The notes beneath the pieces were generated by a model. It saw nothing but the letters and a program-made list of their open reading frames with translations, had not been told where the DNA came from and ran no database searches. Both the position numbers and the translations under genes were made by a program. Below, piece after piece: positions 1 through 7,641 of a stretch of DNA of 29,899 bases. Source of the stretch: J051 sp040752255 (GTDB lineage: Bacteria > Armatimonadota > Fimbriimonadia > Fimbriimonadales > ATM1); NCBI GenBank assembly GCA_040752255.1, contig JBFMFD010000008.1, positions 1-29,899 of the forward strand. The letters are read 5' to 3'. Numbering within the stretch: the stretch's first letter is position 1; each line of letters begins with the position of its first letter.

Positions 1-2786
1 GACCACGGTACTGAGGACGAAGTCAACCCCCGCGCAAGTTCGCCGGGGCCGCTCGCCCGCCGGAATCCTACCACGTTCGCCTCATCCGTCAGCACGGCGA
101 AGTCGAACAGGAACTCCCGGTCGGCGCGTACGCGAAGGCGCACCTCCCCTGCGGGGAGCGTGAACTCGCCGACCCGATACGTGAACGCCTCGGTCGCCTC
201 GATGAGCGGGGGCGGCACAACCACCGCCTCCCCAACGGAGCATTCGACCGGGTAGAGGGACCCACTGCGCACCGTCCTGAGGAAGAGGCGGTACTTCCCC
301 TCGGCGGGAACCTGGAGGACCAAGTCGAACTCCTCGCCGGCGTCCACCCGGACCATGTTGGGCCTGTCGCTCGGCGTCCCGAACGGCGACGCCTGGATGC
401 GCAAGCCTGCCGCGGAAGGGGAGTCCTCTGCCTGCTCAACCACCCGGTGCTCCGGCGGGCCGAGGCGAAACAGAACGCACCTGCCCGCAGGAACCACACC
501 CACCATCCCTTGGCTTAGGGAGAGCACCCGCTCCTCCGGACCCGTGTTCAGCGCGGCTACCAGGTTGCCGGCGTTCGTAACGTAAACCCCGTCGGCGCGG
601 TCGTCCAGCAGCGGGGCGTCCGGGCGACCGGGGTCCACCTGGCTCAAGCGGTAGATGAGGTGCCGAACGACCGACGTGTACTGCTTCCACAACTGGCGCT
701 TGCCGGGGAAGAACACCGCCAAGCCACGACCGATACGCTGAGACCAACCGCGAACGTCGGAGACCGACACGGGCGCCTCGAAGCGCCCGGAAAGCGCGCC
801 TACCTCCGCGTCCGGCATCGTCGCGGGACGCACCTCGACCGACTCAATCGTCACGAACCGCTCGGCGTCGAGCGCCACCTCCAGTTCAAGCACTCCGCGC
901 TCCACCAGCGCCGCGCCCACGGTGAACTGGAACCGCCGCAGCCCCCCGGACAACGAGACCGAGGCGACCTCGCGATCCCCCGAGGAGATCGCCATGCTGC
1001 CGGATGCCGCCTGGCTAGGGGCGAAGCGGAACGCAACCACCACATCCCCGTCGGTTGCCACAGGAAGCCGCAGTTGCGCACCGCTGTACGCCACCCGGCC
1101 GGGGCGCTGGGCGCTTCCCCAGAAGCCGAGCAGCAGTTCTGGATCAAGACTAAAGCCGAGTGCCACACGATAGGCGGGAGGCAGTTCGCCCACCCATCGC
1201 TCCGTAGGAGCCGCGGGCGTCAAGGTCTGCGCAAAGCCGAACAGCTCTTGGTGAATCGTCGTGTCGCCGCTCGGAGTCGCCATCTTCCCGAAGTCATACG
1301 CCACAACCACGCCTCCGCCACGCACCCAGTCCCGCAACGCCCGAAGAGCAGCCTCCGACCACACCGTCCCCTCGTACAGAACCGCCACCCGATAACCTGA
1401 GAGCGCGCCGCCGATCATCGCGCTCTCTTCCAGCACGTCACAGTCGGCGAAGTCCCGCAGCTCCACCATGCCACGATATAGAAGCCGAGGCGCCGGCTGC
1501 CCGGCGCGAAAGCCCTGCGCCGTCGAGGGGTACAGCACAGCCACGTCGCACTGCGGAGGAAACCACCGCAGAGCACCACGATTTGCAGCAACCGGGTTCC
1601 ACCCCTGCCTCAACGTCTGAGGCCACTCCACGAACGCCCGTGCGCCCAGCGAGACCACCTCGAACAGCCTTTGGTTCGCGTCCCCCTCGCTGCCCGGCGA
1701 GGGGGAGGTCGCCCAAATCGCCGTATCCGTCGCCCCAGCCGCCCCCCGCATCCGTCCCAGCGAGAGAGCCCAGTTCGCGGCAAAGTCGTAGTAGCCCAGG
1801 TTCGTCACAACAACCCCATCCACCCTCCCGCTGACCGCTGAGAAAAGTGAGAAGGCGTCGAAGCCCAGCTCCGGCATGTCATGCGGCGGCCCGACGGGTA
1901 CGAGAATGGGTGTATCGAGGAAGATCTCGCGAGCCACGCCCGCCAAGCGGCCCGCCAGCGCAGGAATCGCCGATCTATACCAGTCCATGTACTCGGCGCG
2001 CGCCGCGTAGGGATAGACCGGGGTGACCGGATAGGGTACGGAGGGTGGGTCCGGCGCCTCGATCCCCCAGTCGGCATAGGCCTGCTCAATGGAGCCGTGA
2101 GTTCGGATGAGCGCGGCTTGCCAAGACGCTCGCGCCTTGGGATCGCCGGACCAGTAACCGACTCCGGGCGGGTCAACCCTCACCCTGGAGCGCCACAGCG
2201 CAGCCTGTGCGGCGTCCTGCGTGGCCAAGCCGGTGAAGAACGACGCGTCACCGTACTCCCCGAAGATGCCGAGCACTACGTGATTCAGATTCGGGAACCG
2301 GCGGTTGACCCAGCCGAACTTGGTCGCGCTCCAGCGGGTGCGATCCAGGTCCCACGGCGACCACGCCGGCACCCGCTCGCTCGTGTCGAGGCGCATCGTT
2401 CCCTCGCCGACGATCAGGCTTTCATCGAAGGAGGGGAACAGCGTGTGAACCGCCAGGCCCCAACCTGCGCCGAGGCGCTCCACGCTCTCCTTCTGAGACT
2501 GCAGAAGCCCCGGGTCGAATTTGCCCGAGCCGCCGTCCGGCGGCCCTGATTCGTCCGTCTGCGCATGAAAGAACGCGACCCCGGCGTCCAAGAGGTCAGC
2601 CACCTCCCAGTTTGGCGGCACGTAACTGCCAAGCCCGATGCGGTCCCCCGGCTCGGTCGCCCAGCGCTTCGAACCGTCGTACACAGGCTCCAGCAGCGCT
2701 CTCTCCGGTTGGAGGCTGGATGAGTTGAGGGCGGGCGCCGACGCTGGAGAAGAGCACAGCGCGAGCAGGACGGGAATCAAGAGCAT
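1..2786 (-). CDS. Secreted glycoside-hydrolase-like protein (beta-galactosidase/GH42-like), 3' end outside window
   Basis: One frame stays open from the ATG at 2786 to the window edge, giving at least 928 codons with no stop. The start has a purine-rich ribosome site (AAAGGGGA) about 7 nt upstream. Residues 1-19 (MLLIPVLLALCSSPASAPA) look like a Sec signal peptide. The first 400 residues read like a TIM-barrel glycosidase, with 'GIFGEYGDASFF' (Glu177) resembling the Asn/Gly-Glu-Tyr/Phe-Gly acid/base strand of GH42-type enzymes. Residues about 450-600 resemble the flavodoxin-like middle domain of beta-galactosidases ('VAVLYEGTVWSEAALRAL'). The visible C-terminus is beta-rich with repeated carbohydrate-binding-like strands. 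It follows the TPR gene by 39 nt on the same strand and is probably cotranscribed. The secreted hydrolase call is inference; family membership is tentative. The 3' end is missing, so total length is unknown. Confidence 0.82.
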   Translation of the reverse strand, partial: MLLIPVLLALCSSPASAPALNSSSLQPERALLEPVYDGSKRWATEPGDRIGLGSYVPPNWEVADLLDAGVAFFHAQTDESGPPDGGSGKFDPGLLQSQKESVERLGAGWGLAVHTLFPSFDESLIVGEGTMRLDTSERVPAWSPWDLDRTRWSATKFGWVNRRFPNLNHVVLGIFGEYGDASFFTGLATQDAAQAALWRSRVRVDPPGVGYWSGDPKARASWQAALIRTHGSIEQAYADWGIEAPDPPSVPYPVTPVYPYAARAEYMDWYRSAIPALAGRLAGVAREIFLDTPILVPVGPPHDMPELGFDAFSLFSAVSGRVDGVVVTNLGYYDFAANWALSLGRMRGAAGATDTAIWATSPSPGSEGDANQRLFEVVSLGARAFVEWPQTLRQGWNPVAANRGALRWFPPQCDVAVLYPSTAQGFRAGQPAPRLLYRGMVELRDFADCDVLEESAMIGGALSGYRVAVLYEGTVWSEAALRALRDWVRGGGVVVAYDFGKMATPSGDTTIHQELFGFAQTLTPAAPTERWVGELPPAYRVALGFSLDPELLLGFWGSAQRPGRVAYSGAQLRLPVATDGDVVVAFRFAPSQAASGSMAISSGDREVASVSLSGGLRRFQFTVGAALVERGVLELEVALDAERFVTIESVEVRPATMPDAEVGALSGRFEAPVSVSDVRGWSQRIGRGLAVFFPGKRQLWKQYTSVVRHLIYRLSQVDPGRPDAPLLDDRADGVYVTNAGNLVAALNTGPEERVLSLSQGMVGVVPAGRCVLFRLGPPEHRVVEQAEDSPSAAGLRIQASPFGTPSDRPNMVRVDAGEEFDLVLQVPAEGKYRLFLRTVRSGSLYPVECSVGEAVVVPPPLIEATEAFTYRVGEFTLPAGEVRLRVRADREFLFDFAVLTDEANVVGFRRASGPGELARGLTSSSVPW

Positions 2787-2825
2787 CGGAGTGTCCCCTT
2801 TAGACCCGGTTCGCATCTCCCCGTT

Positions 2826-4661
2826 TCATTGCCTTTCGATTTCGGCGAGCACCCTCTCCACATCCTGGTTGCCGGGGCCGACCGCCTCTCGAATCACAGC
2901 GGCGATGGACCGCGCCTGATCCGGCTTGCCGAGGCGCTTTTTCAGCATCGCGTGCGTGAGCAGCAGCGGAACAGATGCAAGCCCGTGATTCGCCAACTGC
3001 GTGAGCAGGTTGTCGGCGTCGGCGTGCCGCTCTTGACCGATGAGCGAGTTAGCCAGGTCGAGGTAGGTCGGCTCGCTGCCGGGGTAGAGGTTGAGGGTGT
3101 GCTGGGCGGCGCGCTCCGCATCGGTGTGGCGGCCGAGGCGGTTGTAGAGATTCGCCAAGAACGCCCAGGCCTTCCAGTACTCCGGCATCCACTCGACCAG
3201 CTTCTCAAGGTCCTCGACTGCGCCGGCAATCTCTTCTCGCTCCACCTTCTCGGCGGCGAGTTTCATCGCTTCGACGCGCTTCGGGTTCTCCAGTTCGAAC
3301 AGCCATGCCTGCGCGTGCGCTCTCACATGCTGGTCCGGATCCGATTCCAGCGCCTTGCGCAGCGCGTCCGGCACCTCGTGCTCCCTGCCCGCAGCGTGTA
3401 GCGTGCGCGCGTACTCGAGCAGCGTCTCCGCGTGGTCGGGGTACTCGTCGAGGAAGTCCTCGTAGTAGTCCATCGCCCGGTCGTGCTCCCCCGCGTCGCC
3501 CAGAAGTGGAGCGAGGTACCGCTTGATGAGCACATCGCCGGAAGTCTTCTCGAGCGCCTCTTCGAGCGCCCTCTGCGCGTCGTCCTTGCGGTCGAGCCGG
3601 AAGAGTACGCTCGCATAGCGAATCCACGCGTCCGGCTTCTCGGGCGCCAGGTCAATCACCTGCCTCCAGACACCCGGCGCCTCATGGGATCGCTCGGTAT
3701 CGAAGAGCAGGTCGGTTAGGAGGTCGAGCGACGGCTTGGGGTACGGCTCCAGTTCGGCGGCTCGACGGAAGGAGAGTTCCGCGTTCGCAACCATCCCCGC
3801 TGCGCGCTGCAGCATCCCGAGGTAGGTGATGAACTCGGCGACCGCTTCGTCCGGCACCGACTCCGACGCCTGAGCCAGCGCAACCGCCTTGTCCATGCTG
3901 TTGATGGCGTCCTGGGTGCGACCGGTGAGGCGGTACAGGTCGGCAAGCGTTCGGTGTACCGCGGGGTCCTCCGGGTTGCCGTCAGCCATCTTCTGGAGCC
4001 GCGCCTCGAGTTCGGGCGGCGGCGCGAGGCGCGCCTGGATGAGCGAGTTGGCGAGCCGAACGGCTGCCAGATACGCAGCTTTTAGGGAAGGGTCGAGAGC
4101 AATCGCCTCAAGGAGCGCGTCGAGTCCTCGCAGGTAGTCAATTCGCGGCGCGCGTCCCTGCTGCGCCTGCGCTGCCAAAACGAGGGCGTCGTAGCCCTCG
4201 AGGTACTTGAGGTACGCCTCCGGCTTGCTGTCCTCGATGGCGAGCGGCGGGGCGTTCTCAACACCCATCTGCCCGCTGACCCAAGCGTGAGCCTCGGTTA
4301 GGGTCGGCTGCAGGTCCGCCAAAGGCGCCTCTTTCTGCCAAACTTCGGGTGCGGCGTCTCGACGCGAGAGCCGGACGGTTATCGAGAGTCGGTCGTCATC
4401 GCGAGAGAGAAGCCCATCCACCACGGCGTCGGCGGCGTTCTGGTCTAGTACGCGGCGGATAACGTCCTCGTCAAGCAACTCTCTCGAAGCCGGCGCAGGG
4501 GCGACCGTGCCGTCCTGCTCCTGGGTCATCAGCAGCGAGCCTTCATACTGTACGCCGTCGACGCCCGCGAACCCGGAGCCCAGCAGGTTGCCGAATTGGC
4601 GCCCCACTCCTTCGGGCACGGTTTCGGAAACGGCGAACGGGAGGAAAGTAATCTTAGGCAT
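2826..4661 (-). CDS. TolB-like N-terminal domain plus TPR-repeat protein (611 aa)
   Basis: The first ~135 residues ('MPKITFLPFAVSE', then alternating beta and alpha stretches ending in 'TVRLSRRDAAPEVWQKEAPL') resemble the TolB-like/FlgO-like fold found at the head of many adenylate-cyclase-type TPR proteins. From about residue 150 to the end, helical pairs of ~34 residues recur with TPR consensus features, for example 'DPAVHRTLADLYRLTGRTQDAI' split by A/G/Y/P positions, and 'YWKAWAFLANLYNRLGRHTD'. There is no signal peptide or membrane segment, so a cytoplasmic scaffold or protein-binding role is likely. It heads the minus-strand pair with the downstream secreted hydrolase. Its start lies only 15 nt from the divergent tsaE start, so the two promoters must lie within each other's coding sequence. 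The partner protein is unknown. Confidence 0.9.
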   Translation of the reverse strand: MPKITFLPFAVSETVPEGVGRQFGNLLGSGFAGVDGVQYEGSLLMTQEQDGTVAPAPASRELLDEDVIRRVLDQNAADAVVDGLLSRDDDRLSITVRLSRRDAAPEVWQKEAPLADLQPTLTEAHAWVSGQMGVENAPPLAIEDSKPEAYLKYLEGYDALVLAAQAQQGRAPRIDYLRGLDALLEAIALDPSLKAAYLAAVRLANSLIQARLAPPPELEARLQKMADGNPEDPAVHRTLADLYRLTGRTQDAINSMDKAVALAQASESVPDEAVAEFITYLGMLQRAAGMVANAELSFRRAAELEPYPKPSLDLLTDLLFDTERSHEAPGVWRQVIDLAPEKPDAWIRYASVLFRLDRKDDAQRALEEALEKTSGDVLIKRYLAPLLGDAGEHDRAMDYYEDFLDEYPDHAETLLEYARTLHAAGREHEVPDALRKALESDPDQHVRAHAQAWLFELENPKRVEAMKLAAEKVEREEIAGAVEDLEKLVEWMPEYWKAWAFLANLYNRLGRHTDAERAAQHTLNLYPGSEPTYLDLANSLIGQERHADADNLLTQLANHGLASVPLLLTHAMLKKRLGKPDQARSIAAVIREAVGPGNQDVERVLAEIERQ

Positions 4662-4676
4662 CAGGTGGACCCAAGC

Positions 4677-5117
4677 GTGAGTTTATCGCAAATGGAACAG
4701 GTCGCTGCCTCCCCCGAGGCGATGGAGCAAATCGGCGCCACGCTGGCGGCGGAGGCGAAGCCGGGCATCGTGGTCCTGCTCGCGGGCGAATTGGGCGCGG
4801 GCAAGACGACTCTCGCGCGCGGCTTCGTGAAAGCCCTCGGCTGCGATGGGGAGGTGCGCTCACCGACCTTCAACCTCATGTTCCTCTACGACACGCAGCC
4901 GAAGGTCTGCCACGCCGACCTCTATCGCCTCGAGCGGCCCGCAGAAGTCGAGGACCTCGGGCTGGCTGACTTCCTTGAGACGCATGCGCTCCTGGTCGAG
5001 TGGCCCGAACGGGCGCCGGACTTCTGGCCGGAGGACGCCTGGCGCGTGTCCATCGAGGCGCGAGAGGACGGCACGCGCCGGGTCAGCATCATTCGCCCGA
5101 GGGGAGGCGTGGGGTGA
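4677..5117 (+). CDS. tsaE: tRNA threonylcarbamoyladenosine biosynthesis ATPase TsaE
   Basis: TsaE is the small P-loop ATPase that works with TsaB and TsaD to make t6A37 on ANN-decoding tRNAs. Walker A 'GELGAGKTT' is at residues ~37-45, followed by the family block 'SPTFNL', then 'HADLYRLE' and 'EWPER'. Length is 146 aa from the chosen GTG at 4677, which has AGGTGG 8 nt upstream. An ATG at 4692 is the alternative. A longer frame back to 4596 would overlap the divergent TPR gene and adds no family sequence. The stop overlaps the tsaB start by 4 nt (GTGA), so the two are probably translationally coupled. Confidence 0.95.
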   Translation: MSLSQMEQVAASPEAMEQIGATLAAEAKPGIVVLLAGELGAGKTTLARGFVKALGCDGEVRSPTFNLMFLYDTQPKVCHADLYRLERPAEVEDLGLADFLETHALLVEWPERAPDFWPEDAWRVSIEAREDGTRRVSIIRPRGGVG

Positions 5118-5689
5118 GAGTTCTCGTCCTCTCGACCAGTTCCCCACAGGCAGCCGCTGCGCTTCTCGACGGCACGCGCGTGATCGCTTTTCGCTCGCAA
5201 CACGCGCCAAGACAGGCTGAGGCTGCGCTGTTCCAGGTCATTGCGTCGGTGCTCGAGGAGGCGGAGGGCTCTCTTGCTGACATCGCTGGGTTCATCGCGG
5301 ATGTAGGCCCAGGCTCCTTCACCGGAGTGCGAGTTGGCGTTACGGTCGCCAAGACGCTCGCCTGGGCGCAGGGCGTCCGAGTCGGCGGAGTCCCTTCCTT
5401 CGACCTAATCGCCGACGGCACGGTCGCCGTCCCCTCCCGCCGCGACATGTACCTCCTGCGGGACGAGCCTGCCGCCGCGCCGAGGGAGGTCTCAGCGACC
5501 GACCCAGCCCTCACAGGAGCGAGTGGCTACGGGAAGGCGTTCACCGCGCCGCTGTATCCCGACCCGCGGCGAGCGGCGCTGTATCTTGAAGGACTCGAGT
5601 GGATTGCGCCGGAGGCGCTGCTCCCGTGGTACGTGCTCGAGCCGGGCATCAGCACGCCGAAGACGCCGTATCCGCGCGTGTCAGAATAG
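5114..5689 (+). CDS. tsaB: t6A biosynthesis protein TsaB (TsaD-binding pseudo-peptidase)
   Basis: TsaB pairs with TsaD in the t6A synthase complex and lacks catalytic activity itself. The hallmark 'DVGPGSFTGVRVG' lies at residues ~63-75 and is followed by 'TVAKTLAWAQG', as in the ASKHA-fold N-terminal lobe. The GTG at 5114 overlaps the tsaE stop by 4 nt, which fixes the start; upstream frame extension lies inside tsaE. At 191 aa it is shorter than the usual ~220-230. The normal N-terminal 'DTS' is 'STS' here (VRVLVLSTSS), so the Asp is absent. tsaD is not in the window. Confidence 0.93.
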   Translation: MRVLVLSTSSPQAAAALLDGTRVIAFRSQHAPRQAEAALFQVIASVLEEAEGSLADIAGFIADVGPGSFTGVRVGVTVAKTLAWAQGVRVGGVPSFDLIADGTVAVPSRRDMYLLRDEPAAAPREVSATDPALTGASGYGKAFTAPLYPDPRRAALYLEGLEWIAPEALLPWYVLEPGISTPKTPYPRVSE

Positions 5690-5694
5690 CGCGC

Positions 5695-6666
5695 GTGCCG
5701 CTTCCCCCCGAGGTCAAGAGCCTCCTCCCACTGGGCGTGCCCGTGCTGGAGCAGGTGCCGCTTCGCCCGTACACTACGATGCAGGTGGGCGGACCCGCGC
5801 GCTACCTGGTGCCCGTGCGGGACATAGGGATGCTCGCCGAAGTCGCGGCGTGCCTGCACGAAAGCGGAATTCCCCACTCAGTCATCGGCTCCGGCAGCAA
5901 CCTGCTCGTTGCTGACGCGGGCGTGGACGCCGTCGTGGTGGTGAATCAATGCGACCGCATCCGGATGGGCGCCGAGGCTGAGGCGGAGTGCGGCTGCTGG
6001 TTCCAAGACCTCTTCTTGGCAGCCGCGCAAGCCGGTCTGGGCGGGCTTGAGTTCGCGGTCGGCATCCCTGGAACGTTGGGTGGAGCGCTGGTGAGCAACG
6101 CGGGCGCGTACCGTTCGAGCATTGCGGACCTGCTGACGGCGGTGGACGTCGTGTGGGACGGTGTTCGCAAGATTGTTGCGCCAGAGGAATTGGAGTTTCG
6201 GTATCGCGACTCGGTTCTTCGGCGTCCGAATCCCCCGCCCATCGTCCTTCTCAAAACAGTATTGCGTTTAGAGCCGAGTGAGCCGCGGCACATCTACGAC
6301 CTGGCGCGCGATTACCAGCGCCAGCGCATCAGCAAGCAGCCGCCGCACCCTAGCGTTGGATCGTTCTTCAAGAACGTCCTCGACCGCGAGGTGGCGCAGC
6401 GCATCGAAGGATTGCGCGCCGACTTGCGCGAGGCGGGCGTCATCCCTGCGGGCTACCTCATCGAGGCGTGCGGCATGAAGGGACTGCGGAGGGGCAACGC
6501 CTTCATCTCGCCGCTGCACGCAAACTTCCTCTGCAACCTCGGCGAGGCGCGCTCGGCGGACGTTCACTGGCTGGCCGAGGAGGCGAAGCGGCGGGTGCGG
6601 GAGGAGTTCGGAGTGGAGTTGGAACCGGAGGTGCTCTATCTCGGCGAATGGAGTGAGGCTGCTTGA
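5695..6666 (+). CDS. murB: UDP-N-acetylenolpyruvoylglucosamine reductase MurB
   Basis: MurB is the FAD- and NADPH-dependent reductase that makes UDP-MurNAc for peptidoglycan. FAD-binding motifs 'IGSGSNLL' (64-71) and 'GIPGTLGGA' (123-131) are present. The catalytic Ser is in 'YRDS' (170-173), followed by 'GSFFKN' (222-227). The C-terminal Glu of 'LEPEVLYLGEW' (Glu312) matches the conserved acid. Length from GTG 5695 is 323 aa. This start lies 5 nt after the tsaB stop; the open frame reaches back to 5599 inside tsaB but that part is not MurB-like. No strong ribosome site is seen, consistent with coupling to tsaB. The stop overlaps the next start (TTGA). Confidence 0.95.
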   Translation: MPLPPEVKSLLPLGVPVLEQVPLRPYTTMQVGGPARYLVPVRDIGMLAEVAACLHESGIPHSVIGSGSNLLVADAGVDAVVVVNQCDRIRMGAEAEAECGCWFQDLFLAAAQAGLGGLEFAVGIPGTLGGALVSNAGAYRSSIADLLTAVDVVWDGVRKIVAPEELEFRYRDSVLRRPNPPPIVLLKTVLRLEPSEPRHIYDLARDYQRQRISKQPPHPSVGSFFKNVLDREVAQRIEGLRADLREAGVIPAGYLIEACGMKGLRRGNAFISPLHANFLCNLGEARSADVHWLAEEAKRRVREEFGVELEPEVLYLGEWSEAA

Positions 6667-7616
6667 CGGACGCCGCGCTTGGTTTTCTGCTTGCGCTGGT
6701 GAGTTCTGCGGCGTTTGCGGCGTACATCTTTCCCCGCAAGTCGAGCCGCCTGTCGGTGGTTCGGTATCAGTACTACCTTTCCCTTGCTGTTGCGCCGCTG
6801 TGCGTTGCGGTCGCTCTCGTGGCGGACGGCGGCATCGACTTCCCGCCCCTTCCGGCGGCGCTTTCGTTCGCTTGCGGCGTGATTTGGACGTTCGGCTCGC
6901 TCAGTTACAGCACGGCGGTGGACTACATCGGCGTCGCCCGGAGCACCCCGGTGAAGAACATGGCGCCGTTCTTCGCCTCGGTGTACGGGATCGTCATCTT
7001 CCACGAATACACGTTCGAGGACCCGAAGTCGCTCGTGTCTGCTGTTGGAGGAGTGATGCTGATGACGCTCGCGGCGGTGCTGCTCGGTCGGGCTGGTGCG
7101 CCGGAGACGGAGCGGGCTATCGCCTTCCAGAACGGGCGGGACCCGGCAGATCGCAAGCGCGCGTTCGCCATCGGGATTCTCGCTTCCTTCGGCGCGGCGT
7201 TCTTTTACGGTGCGTACGCGATTCCGCTCAAGGTCGTCCTCCGCGAAGGGATGACCGCATACCAGGCGGTCGCTTGGCTCGGTGTGGGCGTACTTGCGAG
7301 TTCCATGCTGCTGTTCTGGGTGCGCGAGCGGAGTTGGTCACCGAGGGCGCCGAGGCGCGAGGTTGCGCTCTGCCTGACGGCAGGCGGCATCTGGATGAGC
7401 GGACAGACGCTGGGGACCGTGGCGATGGTGTTCATCCCGATGTCCATCTCTTGGCCGGTGTCGAATCTGAGCACGCTGATCGCTATCGCCTGGGGCGTCT
7501 GGGTGTTCCGCGAGGTGCACCTCGACAGCCACAAGCGCGAGGTTGGCTGGAGCCTCTTGAGTTACGCCGCGGGACTCGCGCTGCTGGCCATCGCCGCGCC
7601 CGCGGGCCACGTGTGA
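6663..7616 (+). CDS. Drug/metabolite-superfamily sugar permease (GRP/RhaT-like), TTG start
   Basis: This 317-aa protein has about ten hydrophobic segments and almost no large soluble part, which fits the 10-TM sugar-uptake branch of the DMT superfamily (glucose/ribose porter GRP or L-rhamnose RhaT). Helix 1 starts 'ALGFLLALVSSAAFAAY'. A cytoplasmic linker around residues 140-165 ('ETERAIAFQNGRDPADRKR') separates the two five-helix halves. The TTG at 6663 overlaps the murB stop by 4 nt and has GGAGTGAGG a few bases upstream. The next gene is a rhamnulokinase, so L-rhamnose or a related deoxysugar is the likely substrate. That is context only. Confidence 0.85.
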   Translation: MTDAALGFLLALVSSAAFAAYIFPRKSSRLSVVRYQYYLSLAVAPLCVAVALVADGGIDFPPLPAALSFACGVIWTFGSLSYSTAVDYIGVARSTPVKNMAPFFASVYGIVIFHEYTFEDPKSLVSAVGGVMLMTLAAVLLGRAGAPETERAIAFQNGRDPADRKRAFAIGILASFGAAFFYGAYAIPLKVVLREGMTAYQAVAWLGVGVLASSMLLFWVRERSWSPRAPRREVALCLTAGGIWMSGQTLGTVAMVFIPMSISWPVSNLSTLIAIAWGVWVFREVHLDSHKREVGWSLLSYAAGLALLAIAAPAGHV

Positions 7617-7641
7617 CCCGACAGGCGGGCAAAATGCCGCC

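Noticed and set aside
660..2549. Plus-strand frames of 246 and 222 aa
   Set aside because: Antisense to the secreted hydrolase, whose own minus-strand frame is continuous and protein-like.
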